Assembly: GCF_027942865.1 (NCBI RefSeq)
Contig: NC_134529.1
Coordinates: 17,784,467 to 17,848,466, forward strand
Reading direction: 5' to 3'
From: Odontesthes bonariensis
Lineage: Eukaryota > Chordata > Actinopteri > Atheriniformes > Atherinopsidae
Length of the DNA: 64,000 nucleotides
Position 1 is the stretch's first letter; each line of letters begins with the position of its first letter. The notes under the pieces were generated by a model. That model was not told the DNA's origin and did no database searches. It saw only the letters and a list, made by a program, of their open reading frames with translations. Below, piece after piece: positions 23,041 through 34,299 of this stretch. The position numbers and the translations under genes were made by a program.

Positions 23041-25549
23041 ACACTGCAGTTCTACAGTGTTTATGCAGTGTTCAAGGTTTGTGACTGCAGACTGGTGATT
23101 AGCTGGAGATATATTTACATCTAAGCCATTTTAAGGCCTGATTTATTTATTTTTTTTATCAGACTTCAAATTCAAAGTAAATCTAATGAACAGAAATGAG
23201 ATTTTACAAGTTTAATCGATGTCAGTAGAGGAACTTTAAAGATTTGTGAATTTATCTTACACAGCTGTCTTCAAATATAGCAAGAGATAATGCTACAGGG
23301 CTACATGTATTAAAGTATTTAGGTCTCGCGCTACATCAATACAATGTCTTACTCTTTGTTTCCGGAAAAATCGAAGCAAATATAAAAAGTGTCGCCTTCA
23401 TCAAAAAAATTAGGTTTATAGAAGAGATTCTTTCATTCTCCGAATGGAAGGGAAAACTAGTGGCTACTTGTCATTTCCTCTCTCTTATGTCTAATGACGC
23501 ACCTACAAACCTGATGTCAGAGAGCTCACAGTTTGCCCAGACAAATTATCTCTCCAATTCGTCACAACGGATTTTTTCAGACTTCAGTGAAACCTTTCAA
23601 ACTGTTGCATGAGATGGTGAAGTCCGGTTGCGTAATTATTTGTGATTTTCTGCGTCATCTTAGAAAAAAAAAACTATTGTAACCCAAACACACAGGAGAC
23701 GTTATCCATCTTAACGTCCAGCTTATACTCCTGTGGTTTGCCATTCAGCCTTTCCATGAAATGAATCAGGAAGATAAACACTGATGAAAATAATGTGATA
23801 ACGTCGCAGTAATGCCCTATAAGCCCATCGCAAAACCACTGAGAACTTTTCCTCATCCTCCATAGCGGTGAGATTTTGGTGAGGAGGGAAAATCCTGCTC
23901 AGCTCTTTGCAACAACCTGCAACTTTCTGTGTGTTTATGCAGCCCAAAATATTCCTTGTCCTACTGACGCCCAGTTCAACCCATCCTGTGCCAGGCTGAA
24001 GAATTCCCAACACTGGATCCAAATCCTCCTCAACTCTCATTCTGCCAAGGAAACTTTTTCCTTCTGCGTCACAGCAGTCTGTTACTTCCACAGCACAGTC
24101 CAAACCCAACACTGTCTATTCTGACATATATGAGCTAACTCCTGTCTGTTCCCTGACCTTATCCTCTCAGGAATATTACTTCCTTTATACCATGTAATAA
24201 ACAAGGAGAGGACATAATGTACAATGTGGATTTGAACTCTTTGCAGACTTCAAAATCATTCCAGTAAAAACTTTCCTGAGGCATACTACAGGGACCTCAT
24301 ATTGGCCCTCTTTTATTAAAAATGTCATTGTGTCTGGCTCAGCCCCAACTAATAATAATGCTTTCACTCAGTTAACATGTCTTCAGACCAGTGGAAAATG
24401 CTGAGTTAATGGTGTTAACGAGAAACGGGAACAAACTCTTGCACAACAAGCAGATGAATTGATGGTTTTCTGGCTTTTAAAAGTAAATGCTTGACAGCTC
24501 TAGTTGACATATTGAGCTGCCATTCTTTTCTGTGCAACAAAGTCCAGACAGGTAAATATTAGCCTTTTGCCTAGAATGCCCTAGCGATAACCTTTACTGA
24601 CCCCTACTCACAAACCTGAATCTGTACTTAAGGGCAAGACGAGATGGTCACCTGCGGTAAACGAGGGTAGGAAGAACGTTACCAACTTATTTCCCCTAAA
24701 AATGCACCCAATGATCTTCTTTGCATGGTAATGACCATGTTTATCACAGCTAACATGTTAGACTTGGCTTTTAAAGTTAAATTGAAAGTCAGTCTATCCA
24801 GCAAAACACTTTAGTCAAGGCAAACCTGCTTCAATTAAAATTCAGAAACCCTCAACATAATACCACCTGCGCTTTCATCATCTACAGCAATAAGGTTTAG
24901 ACACCATTTTTTCTCTCTGTCATGTTAGTTTCTATTTAAAGCTTAGTATTGTTTTTGTAACTACTGCAATTAAACAAATCACAAGATGGATTTATTTTGT
25001 TTTATCCTCTTAGAAGCAGCACATTTTAATATGCTGTAACAAATTACACAGTGAGCTTTTTTTTATTATTGATAAGGGTTTGTATTTCTTATAATAAGAT
25101 CACCAGAGTCCAGCCTGTCACACTAAAGGACCTTTGGAGTGGGTGTGTGTGTCATGTATGGTGACCAATTGTCAGCAATCGTCTACATTCAATCTGTAGC
25201 ATGCATCAATCTGCTGTGCATTGACTGTATGTCTGTGGTCTCTTAAGGGAAGGGCGTACAAGCATGTCTTGTGGCCAAAGTCAGACCTTCAAAATAATGA
25301 TAGGCTGTCTTTCTGTGCTGGATTTCTTTCTCTTTTGGCCAATTCAACTATTGTATGAAAGGCTACTTCCTCTCTGTGTGTTCCTGGGTGTCCCTGGGTG
25401 TCCTGTCTTTTTAGGAATTCCAATAATAAAAGTCACTTTCGTCATTTAATTTGGAAAAAAAGATCAATAATCCAATACATTTATCACACTTTCAAATCAA
25501 TCAATTTTGAATGTGTGGTGTCATCCTGCTAAGATCTAAAGAGCTCAAT

Positions 25550-25700
25550 GAGTTTTATCACAAGAACTGCAAGCAGCTGTCGGTTCGTCTGTCCACAATC
25601 AAAAAGAGGCTGTATAGATTTGACCTGAATGGCAGGAAAAAGGTTCTGGCAGTAAAAAACAAAAAAAGTATTAGGAAGAATGGTGAAAAGCATCAGACTA
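25550..25700 (+). mobile_element. Tc1-like transposase fragment
   Basis: A + strand frame contains QLSVRLSTIKKRLYRFDLNG, resembling the second helix-turn-helix of fish Tc1 transposases (S-x-x-T-x-x-R-L-x-x-x-x-L-x-G pattern), followed by a lysine-rich part. The catalytic domain is not seen downstream, so this is only a scrap. Confidence 0.45.
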
Positions 25701-26793
25701 ACTGTACAAGTTACAAATCATCCAGAACAAGGTCAATCTGAATTGGTCAAATTACGTTCTTACGCCAAGTTTTCTTACTTTTCCTAGGGAGCAATATTTC
25801 CATTGTTTACTGATTGTTACTGATTGATTTGGGATCAAATCTTCTGAATGCTTCCATTTGCATAACAACATGCGGTGAAAAACTGTGGCTTTATTGTGAC
25901 TCTTGTGTTTTGGACATGTGAACAAACATTTCTCTCATGGTACAGCTCCACAATATGCATACATCAAACATTTTGCATATGATAAAAATAACTCTTCTCA
26001 CTTTAGATCCAGTCTTTTATTCAGCAAATAGTAGGCAGTTGAATTTCCATATTTAAAATGTACACAATTGTTCATAGCTGCGGCAATGCTAGTTTTAGTG
26101 TTCGCCTTAACGTTTTGGGGGGCTTTGGTTTAAGTTCTGGATTGTTCTTGTGTTACTGCTAGTAATAAGTAGCTTGTTAGTGACAAAACAAAACAAAAAA
26201 AACAGACAAAAATCTGCTTTCACAAATGAAACATGCAAAACTTTCACTTATTGATTATTAGACCGTTCCTGAGCACGAATGACAGGCATCACCCTGTAAT
26301 GAGGTCTTATCAAACAACAGATTGAAACTGTGCTCAGGAATCTTGCACGTGCCACACCTCAACAGCTTAAAACAGAATTCCAAGAATAATTTGACCCTTG
26401 GCTCCACTCACAACTGTACATTGTTGTATTTACATTGGTTGTGCGACGGGCAATTTTTAAGAAACATTTTCCTCTGTAAGTTGGGGAGAAATGCAACTCC
26501 GACTTAAAGAGTAAAACAAGTCTCCCCCCTGGTTGTTTGGAATGACTGGCTGCTGGAGGAGTGCAATTTAACGTCCCAGCCACAGGATTTAAGACAGGCA
26601 TGTCAGAATATTATTACACAACAACAAATCAGTGTATACATTTATGAGTGTGATTAATATCGATGGCAATTTCTGATAACTTAAAATACGAGAGATAAAA
26701 GATTAAAATTGGCATTGGTCTCTTCAAGTACAGCATTCTGATAAGCTGCATGTGGTCTGGGGACACTGTACTATGAACCAGGGCAAGCTTTTG

Positions 26794-26799
26794 TTTATT
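26794..26799 (-). terminator. Candidate poly(A) signal for stx7
   Basis: The + strand TTTATT here reads AATAAA on the minus strand, 575-580 bp past the syntaxin stop codon. It is one plausible cleavage signal; transcript data would decide. Confidence 0.3.
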
Positions 26800-27373
26800 T
26801 GTTTTTAATTTACATACTGGACTTGACAAGACATGTAGCTTTCCATACTAATCTCGATTAGGGGCCGGGTGCAGCGCCACCTCGAACCTTCATCCACCTT
26901 CTTGCTGCTTCATTTCACCTGGACACATCGTCTGTAATGTGTAATATTTAACATTGGGATCAATGGACAGACTCCGGACTTTGTTGGGGAAACAGTTGCT
27001 CAATGACACAAGTGAACGCGGGCAATACTCCAGTTGTGTTTACTCCTTAAGGCAAACAGGTGAAGCATTAAAATCGCTCTTCTTAAAAAAAAAAAAAAAA
27101 GTATCAGACGCAAAAAATAATTCTGTTAAAGCCAATCAAAACAACAAAAGGTACCAGCGCTGGATTTGCTTCACAGTAAAGGAGTGTGCAGTCCCATCGG
27201 TGAGGACTACGTTATCTTAAAAATATCATTGAATCAAAGAGAGACAGAGACACTCAACGACACCCATCATGAGGAGAGGTGACAGAAGAAGATGATGGAG
27301 GGGAAGAGGGATTGGGTTTTCTGCGTCGTGCAGGCTGATGTCCGAACAAGAGAGGAGGTGGTGGAGAGAGGCC

Positions 27374-30300
27374 TCAATTTTTAACAGCACCCCAGATGAT
27401 AAGTCCTATTACAACAGCAGCTATGGCCAACACGATCATCAGAATGCACATCTTCTTCCGGGAGCTCCGCTGAGGGGGAAAAAGAAAAGAAAAGGGGGAA
27501 AAAGTTATTCAAGCAACACATGAAAAAAGACTTCATATAACAATGAAAGGATTGTGGAGTCATTTTTACTCAGGCACGGTGGTATTTTTAAGTAACTCAC
27601 ACTCATAGCATGACTCAGCTTCTTCTTTTATTTTCACCCATATTTATGAAAGCAAGATGACTAATAGCGTGGCGTCATAAGGAAGTTCATTCTTGGGTTC
27701 AGTCATCTTCTCTACTCTCTCCTCCACCAACTTTTGAATTCCTCTCAATTGCATCTGCCTGTCCTGTCACATCATACTTTACCTGGTAGTCTGCAGCACG
27801 GGCCAGCTGCTGCGTGGCATTCTGGACATGGACATCTGCGCTCTCCACATTGGCTTCTATACTGTCTGCAGAGCACGCAAGGAAGGCACACGCATTATTG
27901 TAAATTACAGTGTGCGTGTCGTGTAAATTACAGATAGCGTGCCACTTGTGTCGGTGGCTGGCACTCACCTATCATGTCTCCCTGCTCATGAACCATCATG
28001 CCCAGGTCCTTGAAGATGTCATTTATGTCAGTGATGTCAGCCTGAATCAAAGATCATAAAGAGAGATGGTTCATGTAGAGGCGCACTCGAGGTGTCACTC
28101 GTGTTTGTGACTTACAAGTCAGAGCTGAAGAGTGGTGCTCGAGTCCAAGGTGTGAACATTTGACTACGATTTATACCTCCAGCTGCCTGATGCCCAACTC
28201 TCTCTCCTGGATCAGCCTCAGGTCTTCTTCAGTGATGGCCTCAGTTTGTGCCTGCACTTGGGAGTAACTGCAGAAAAACATGAAGTAAAAAATAAGCTTA
28301 ATCACAGTTTGCATATTAATGATAATGACGAGAAAAGAAAGGTTGATAACGATCAGAGTGAGTGGACTTACCTCGGAGGCGCATTTCCAAAGCTGTCATC
28401 AGGCTGACCTCCCTGTTAAAGAGAATTTAAGAATATTTAAGCACTTGATTGAGTAAATTTGACCACAAACGGCACAATTTTCTTCAGTCTATGTACAGCA
28501 ATGAATCGGTAAGTCCAGGGTGCTATAATACTCGTTGTACCTCGTAAAATATAACAACTCAGTGTCAGCAAAACGGGTTTATTGTGAAAATGTAAGCTTG
28601 GTTAGGTAGAACAAATACATCAAGAAATGTTCACTTGAAACCATTTAAAACAGTAAGTTACTGTTCTTGCTTATTAGAAGGAACAGATACTTTTCTGTGT
28701 GGTGAGATAAGCCGAGAGGGAAGAAAGTTGCCAAGCAAGCAGGTTCTCTCAGAGGAATCCGCGTCCAAAGCAGCACCAATTAAGAGGCACCGTGTGAGGC
28801 ACAGTGATGTGAGAGCGTCTCGTGGATACAAACTAAACAGAGGAATCAAAGAGAAGCCAAGAAATTTCTTTCTAAAACATGGCAGAATAAGCTGCTATAA
28901 AAATGAGAGGACCCATGTGTATTTCCACATCTCCTGGGAATAACAGCAAGAATGCACTATGGATACATAGCGTATCCAAGAGAAGACAGGCCAGAGTTCA
29001 TAGAGCCGTGTGCACAATTCAGAGACATTTAGGAATGCAAGTTTGGGGAGGTGCGAGAAGTCATTTCAGAAGTCCAAGAGAGCCTAATATTGTGCTTTAT
29101 TTGGAAATAGAGGACACGTTTAGATGAGGCTTCTGCAGATATTTTTTTCGGCTTGCCACCACTTTTGTCCTCCGCTTTTCCAGTTCCCTAAAATTTTTAA
29201 GGACACACTGCACACCATGTTGAGATAAGTTCTCAGCTAATAGCTCTTTGGGAATCATCTTATTGCTGCAAAATGACCATTTTATGTCTGTCAAACCGTG
29301 TCATCTTTGACACGGGTGTGTAACCACTACACGTGGTGTAGTGGTTAGTGCGTTCACCTCAGAGGTTCTCGGTTCGAATTTTGGCTTCCTCCCACAATCC
29401 AAAAACACAGGTTGAGATTATTTGATGATTCTAAATTGGCCGCTGGAGTAAGGGCGAGTCTTGAGAGTGCACAGTTATTCGTCTTGTTTGTCTCTGTGAT
29501 AGGCTGGCGACCTGGCCAGTGAGTACCCTACTTTTCGCCCCATGGCAGATGGGAAAGGCTCAAATAGAACTACCTGATCGAGACAGAAACAGAGCAGCAG
29601 CCCCTGCATTTTGCAGGTAAAATTTTGGTAAAATTGCTGTTCTTTTTGTCTGTGGAGTCTGGAGGCTTTGCGTCACTCTCAAATGAAAAAAACAGCTTTA
29701 GTGAACCCTTCGGAAAAGAGTTGTTTCATGGCAAAATGGAGTGATGACAATAGCGTATATTTCAAAATGATGCAGATATTTTTAGTGGCTAAAGCACCTG
29801 CTGCTAACCACTGTTGTGACATTACAATAATGTAAAAGTTTAGCAGATTACAGACTGTATAAACTGTTTCATTGATTATGTTACACCATCTAATTGATCT
29901 GAAATAAAATAAATGCTCATTCTGTAACCTTAAAAGGCTCTACATCGATCTAAATCAGTCAAAGTAATGACTCGTGGACAGACAAATCGTGCGGGAAATG
30001 CTGTTACTTACAGACACCCTGGAGCTGGCTCTGACTCTGGCTACAAACTCCCTCTCTTTGTCGGCCGCCTGCCTCTGTGTCCTCTGGAAGCTGTTCAGTG
30101 CAGCGGAGAAGTCATTCAGCAGACGCTCTTTCTGAAGCTTCCTCTGCCGCTAAAACACACACACACAAACACACAAAGAAATATTAGTAGAAATCTGAGA
30201 GATCTATAGCAAGATGAGGAAGAATTAAGAGCTCAGTACCTGATCAGGGCCAATGGGAAGTGCACTGAACGCCTTCATGAGTCTGTCAGTGTCCTTTGCC

Positions 30301-31262
30301 AAGTGGTTACCCTGCTGCTGTTTCTGTTGACTGGTGATTAAATACAAATATTTCATTTCATCAAAGAAGATATTACTTAGATATCTCTGAAAGGATAGCC
30401 GAGAGAGTCAGGCATCCTGGAACCCTACCCAAGATCTGTGAAAAATATTTCAATTCAAAGGTTTTACATATCACGACGAAAAAATACATATATTTGTATA
30501 TGTATAGAACTGTAATCTGGTCCTTACCAGGTCATCTCTGACTATTAAAGCTTCGCCATTTCAGTCAAACTTTAGCTGTCAGACAGATGGCCTCACATTT
30601 GACTCTAGAATACCTTGGTATACAGAGGAGTTCATGGTGGCCTCAGTAATTGCAAGGTGCTCAGGTCCTGTGACTGCGTAACAAGCCCAAATCATCACTC
30701 CTTCACCACCATGCGTCATGAACTTGAACATTTGAGCAGTAAAGAATTTGAATATATATATATATATATTTATATGTGGTGTATATAAGTGTAATATGTC
30801 CCACGTATTGGTTATCTGGGGATATATTTTATTCCTATTATTATGTATTTTTTGTGTAAAACCTTAGAATCAAAAGATGGCAAAAGATGTCACACTTTTT
30901 CACCCACATGACTCTAAGTTATTTTATACATGCAACTCAAACTAACCCCTCATAACTTACAGTGTCTGTCTTAGCTGGCTGCTGTCCTGCTCTGTTCCCA
31001 GCAGAGACACTGCCCTTTGCAACTCAGAGGCTGAGGAAGAAGTGAGAAAAAACACTGCTTATTTGTACTGAATCATCTCTCTGCCATAAAATCTAATGCT
31101 GTAGTGAGTAAAGTGGGTGTAAAATTAACATTAGAGCTGGCGATGATGACTTTCTCGTATAAATATATGAGTATTACTCAGCAGTGTGATCCTCTGGATG
31201 TTGGAACTGATGTTCTGAACCAAAACATTGGGCTCCTCTGGATTCCCAGCCTGGTAGGCCAT
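27374..31262 (-). CDS. stx7: Syntaxin-7-type Qa-SNARE
   Basis: Qa-SNARE that drives fusion of late endosomes and lysosomes in complex with Qb, Qc and R SNAREs. Coding exons on the minus strand, 5' to 3': 31,262-31,178; 31,030-30,961; 30,330-30,240; 30,149-30,012; 28,412-28,372; 28,267-28,177; 28,041-27,969; 27,865-27,783; 27,469-27,374. All junctions are GT-AG and phases agree, giving 255 residues plus stop (human STX7 is about 261). The product starts [11 protein letters not shown]. An N-terminal Habc-like helical region ([37 protein letters not shown]) is followed by the SNARE helix from about residue 158 to 221, with zero-layer glutamine Q192 in HEQGD. A tail anchor occupies about residues 231-251 after a basic [14 protein letters not shown] favours STX7, while RKKMCIL also recalls STX12, so a teleost stx7-like paralogue is possible. 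A Tc1 remnant lies in an intron. Confidence 0.93.
29321..29347. repeat. Perfect 12-bp inverted repeat at a SINE head
   Basis: TAACCACTACAC (29,321-29,332) is the exact inverse of GTGTAGTGGTTA (29,336-29,347), separated by GTG. The right arm is the A-box region of the SINE that follows. Confidence 0.85.
29330..29561 (+). mobile_element. tRNA-derived SINE in a stx7 intron
   Basis: Best-preserved head of the family in the window: an A-box-like TGGTGTAGTGGTTAGTGCG and a B-box-like GGTTCGAATTT, then a CTTCCTCCCACAATCCAAAA phrase, a CTAAATTGGCCGCTGGAGTA phrase and a GGCGACCTGGCCAGTGAGTA phrase. The final GGATGGATG tail is lost. Confidence 0.75.
30520..30735 (-). mobile_element. Decayed Tc1-like transposase in a stx7 intron
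   Basis: The minus strand reads [19 protein letters not shown], then [13 protein letters not shown] [20 protein letters not shown], then a stop. This matches the central catalytic part of fish Tc1 transposases (GG-x-VM-W, NS-x-x-Y). Stops and missing flanks show a dead fragment. It lies between the second and third coding exons. Confidence 0.7.
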
Positions 31263-31707
31263 GATGAGAGCTGGAAGGACACACAACAACACAATCTCAG
31301 TTTATTCATGAGTCACACTGTGATCTAATTACCACAGTTAGTGCGGTTAGCTCGCTGCTCTCATGACTGGCATGTGAAAATACCTTTTGGCATCCAGACT
31401 CAAGCCATCTGTTTGGGTGTTTTGTCCATATGTTGCCGGTTTGCAGAAAAACAAACGTCTCATTGGAACTTTAGGTCTATGCTATGCTCCCATTGGTGGC
31501 CGCTTTACTACAAGCTATAACTTGAGATACAAGTGAGATGCACGCAGCATCACTGTGTGTTCTGTTATGCGCTCCTTGCACAAATAGTATTCTGTTTGCA
31601 GCACGTTACGCCTATCCCAGCAGGACAACAAGACCCCTTGTGCTGCCAAAACAGCCACGTAAATAACTGAAGCCACATAAAAATTATGTGGACAAGCATC
31701 ACATCAG

Positions 31708-31723
31708 AGGGGGGGGGGGGGGG
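31708..31723 (+). repeat. Poly-G tract
   Basis: An uninterrupted run of about 15 G in the stx7 first intron. Such runs can form G-quadruplex structures and are prone to length error in sequencing. Confidence 0.8.
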
Positions 31724-32921
31724 GACCTGCTTTGGTGCCATGCAAGGAAGCTACACGATATGAGGTCAGAGGTTTTAATTGCTGTGGCTTACTGGCATGT
31801 CTTTGCCATAACCCTCTTGATCTTGTGGTGAGACACCACTCATGGCCTCATCAAGTCTGTCTGGAGTTTTATTCCCACAACAGGCAGCAAAGCCTTCTGT
31901 TCCAGCTCCTACAAAAGCTGATGGGTGAGGTTATTCAAGTCAAGTTCGTCCATCTAGAAAACTAGATGCAGACATGCTCTTTGTGTAACCCAACAGGGGA
32001 CGTCAGCATGTTTCATCAGGTACATATGACTTTATTTGAAAATACATATGCACACATTATGTGTTTAAGATGGAAAATAAACTTTTAAAAGTCATTGAAA
32101 AATAGTCAAATTGGACACCCATAAATGTCTGAAAAGGCCAGAGTGGTGGATTACAAAGTGGCAGATGAAGCATTTTTAAAAAGAAACAATATCAGATGGT
32201 ATGCAGTGCTGCTTAACATCTTAGCACTCGAAAATCAACTGCAAGGTCAGTGAGAAAATACAGAGAAAGAACACATATGACAGTTCAATTGAAAGTTGGT
32301 CAACTGTTTGATTTCTTAATGGAGCGTTTGTTTTCTGCTACGAGGTGGAGCAGGGTTGGGTCACGAATGATCACTGCAGGCCAGTCACGCAGACTTCCTG
32401 TGACTTAAGAGGACTGAAACTAGTGCCTGTATGCAAATAACCCCTTTTTTTTAAATTACACTCTCACAATAGGGAAATGCGTTTATGTCGTTTACTTTAA
32501 ACAAAAGCAGCGTTTTACACTTGTCTGCGTTCTCTTTTTGTCACTTGGTGTTTTTTTTTTTTTTACATGTCTCCTTGCCAAGACAGAAAAATGCGGAAAT
32601 CTCAGGAACACTTTAATGACAACGTATGATGATCGTATCTAATAGGTTATTACCCACTCGTGTGCTGGTTACATTCGAGGTTAAAGCTTTTCTTGTGCAA
32701 ATCTCTCACGGTTTACTCAAACACGAAGCGGGTACAAAAGTCGTGAGGCTACAATCAAAGTCGCAGATGTTTACCTCTCGTTTTCTGGCGTGTAAGTTCT
32801 ATTATCTGCTACAAAGTGTGACAACAGTACCGTCGAATGGCGTTTCTCTGTTCTAATGTGTGAGTCACTGTCATTCCTGCAAAAAATGTTCGGCTCGGTT
32901 GTGGAAAAGTTTTGCCTTTAC

Positions 32922-33020
32922 CTTTCTTGGGACTTGCAGCGGTGGTGTGTTTCCTGATTTCCAGCCACTCCCCTGTCACATGACGCGTGCTGCACTCAGA
33001 GCAACATCATTGGTACGAGT
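32922..33020 (-). promoter_or_regulatory. stx7: stx7 non-coding first exon and promoter
   Basis: On the minus strand an AAGAAAG|GTAAAG donor at 32,921/32,922 ends a likely 5' untranslated exon; the next acceptor lies just upstream of the ATG exon at 31,270. Upstream sequence contains GTCACATGAC at 32,975-32,984, one base from the lysosomal CLEAR box GTCACGTGAC. It also has a CCAAT box (ATTGG on the + strand, about 33,009) and locally raised CpG. No TATA box is seen, which fits a housekeeping promoter. The transcription start is not defined by sequence alone. Confidence 0.5.
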
Positions 33021-33411
33021 CACAATGTGACACGCGGTTACAGGAAGCAACAAAAATGACCACATTTTTTTAAAGAAATGATTATTTATTTATCTCTAGA
33101 CTCTTATGTAAATAATGAAATCCTGTTTAAAACAAAAAAAGAAAAGAAAGAAAGAAACGGGGACACTGTATAAATGTAAATAAATATCACAAATGAAATA
33201 TAATGTTTTACTGTGTTTCTTTTATGTGCTAATTATGAGTCTGAAGCCAGTGACACATTTCAAGAAACTGGGTCAACTAAGTACTGGGAGAAAAAGGCTG
33301 TTAGAACTAATAATTGACAAATTGTTAGCAGCGTGATTGAGTATTAAGACAGGGTATGATTCACCCACAAAGCATGTTTACATGACACACACACACAAAA
33401 ATAAAAATATA

Positions 33412-33747
33412 TAAGATAAGATAAGGTAGTCCTTTATTAGTCCTACAGTGGGTAAATTCACAGTGGCAAGGACGGTAAGATAGAAAAAAATGTGAATGTG
33501 TGGAGATTGTGTTATAGAAAAATAAAACAATAAGATACCATATTCAATATGGAACAAATCCCTTTAGCAGCCAGATTATATACAAACCTACAGGTTTCTC
33601 CGAGCCTGTTGAGAACAGTGTTTATTGTATGGTCTAACAGCAGCGGGGAGAAACGACTTGCGATACCGCTCCTTCAAACATTTTGGATGTTTCAGTCTGC
33701 TGCCGAAGGAGCTGCCGAGTCCATCATCGTATCCTGTCGCAATGGCG
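33412..33747 (-). mobile_element. 3' end of a LINE, C-terminal part
   Basis: Minus-strand translation gives RLKHPKCLKERYRKSFLPAA then VRPYNKHCSQQARRNL, a well-conserved C-terminus of a fish LINE family distinct from the L2-like copies in this window. It is followed by a 3' tail of TTATCTTATC repeats ending near 33,412. The preceding coding part is at 34,060-34,255, separated by a tRNA/SINE insertion. Confidence 0.7.
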
Positions 33748-33753
33748 AGGCAG

Positions 33754-33826
33754 GCCCGGCTAGCTCAGTCGGTAGAGCATGAGACTCTTAATCTCAGGGT
33801 CGTGGATTCGAGCCCCACGTTGGGCG
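33754..33826 (+). tRNA. tRNA-Lys (anticodon CTT), one B-box change
   Basis: A 73-nt sequence folds as a cloverleaf. The acceptor stem GCCCGGC pairs with GTTGGGC, the D-arm is TAGCTCAGTCGG, the anticodon loop ACTCTTAAT holds CTT, the T-loop is TTCGAGC, and the discriminator is G. It is nearly identical to the standard vertebrate tRNA-Lys-CTT. The exception is GATTCGAG where GGTTCGAG is expected, so G53 becomes A, breaking the invariant 53-61 pair and altering the Pol III B box. A TTTT terminator follows at 33,833. It sits within LINE debris and abuts a SINE-like body, so it may be a tRNA pseudogene or a SINE head rather than a working gene. Confidence 0.7.
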
Positions 33827-34055
33827 CATCAGTTTTGGGGGTGGATAAGAGTCAGTCGTCCAAGGTTGGTAGTTCGATCCCCACTGTCAACTGGAGGGGT
33901 GTCAGTCAGCCCTTGGGCTTTGAATTGCTGCCCACTGCTTCAATGTATGGCATCTGTCTTCATGTGTGTTCAATAGTTACCAACCTGGATGGGTTAAAAA
34001 TGGATTAGAAATTTCATGTATTTTCCTGTACATGACAATAAATCTGATCTTAATA
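33827..34055 (+). mobile_element. SINE-like body behind the tRNA-Lys
   Basis: Contains a second B-box-like phrase (GGTAGTTCGATCCCCACTG), then GTCAACTGGAGGGGTGTCAG, TTTGAATTGCTGCCCACTGC and a terminal ACATGACAATAAATCTGATC. I recall this as a fish repeat, but I cannot name it. It appears 5'-truncated, with the tRNA-Lys directly upstream. Confidence 0.5.
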
Positions 34056-34059
34056 ATTT

Positions 34060-34255
34060 ACTCTCTCCCACCCCACCACCTTAACTGAGTTAAGGGGGCA
34101 TCCCAGCACCAGGCTGCATTTTCTATCAGTTTTTCCAGCCTCTTCCTGTCCGCTGCTGAGATGCCACTGGCCCAGCAGACCACTCCAAAAAAGATGGCTG
34201 ATGCCACCACAGAGTCAGAACGTCTTGAGGAGTGCCCCCTGCACTCCAAATGGCC
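34060..34255 (-). mobile_element. LINE coding fragment, upstream half
   Basis: The minus strand encodes SVVASAIFFGVVCWASGISA then DRKRLEKLIENA and a PLNSVKVVG-like phrase in a shifted frame, as found just before the C-terminus of a fish LINE family. It is the upstream continuation of 33,412-33,747. About two dozen residues are lost at the interruption. It has a frameshift and is inactive. Confidence 0.65.
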
Positions 34256-34265
34256 TCAGTCCTGT

Positions 34266-34299
34266 ATATATGGCTATATCTAGATATAGCCATATATAT
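34266..34299. repeat. 34-bp perfect palindrome
   Basis: The left half TATATATGGCTATATCT is the exact inverse of the right half, centred on TCTAGA, with no spacer. It lies 11 bp beyond the LINE fragment. Confidence 0.9.

Larger units (their letters stand above)
23041..27370. other. Spacer DNA and probable stx7 3' untranslated region
   Basis: No named gene between the LINE and syntaxin. The right part (about 26,790-27,373) is the likely minus-strand 3' UTR of the syntaxin gene. A 129-codon minus-strand frame at 23,723-24,112 and an overlapping 60-codon frame at 23,674-23,856 are open but unrecognised (see findings). Confidence 0.4.

Noticed and set aside
33549..34008. Open frames covering the tRNA-Lys region
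   Set aside because: They read through a tRNA, a SINE body and antisense LINE sequence, and have no coding support.
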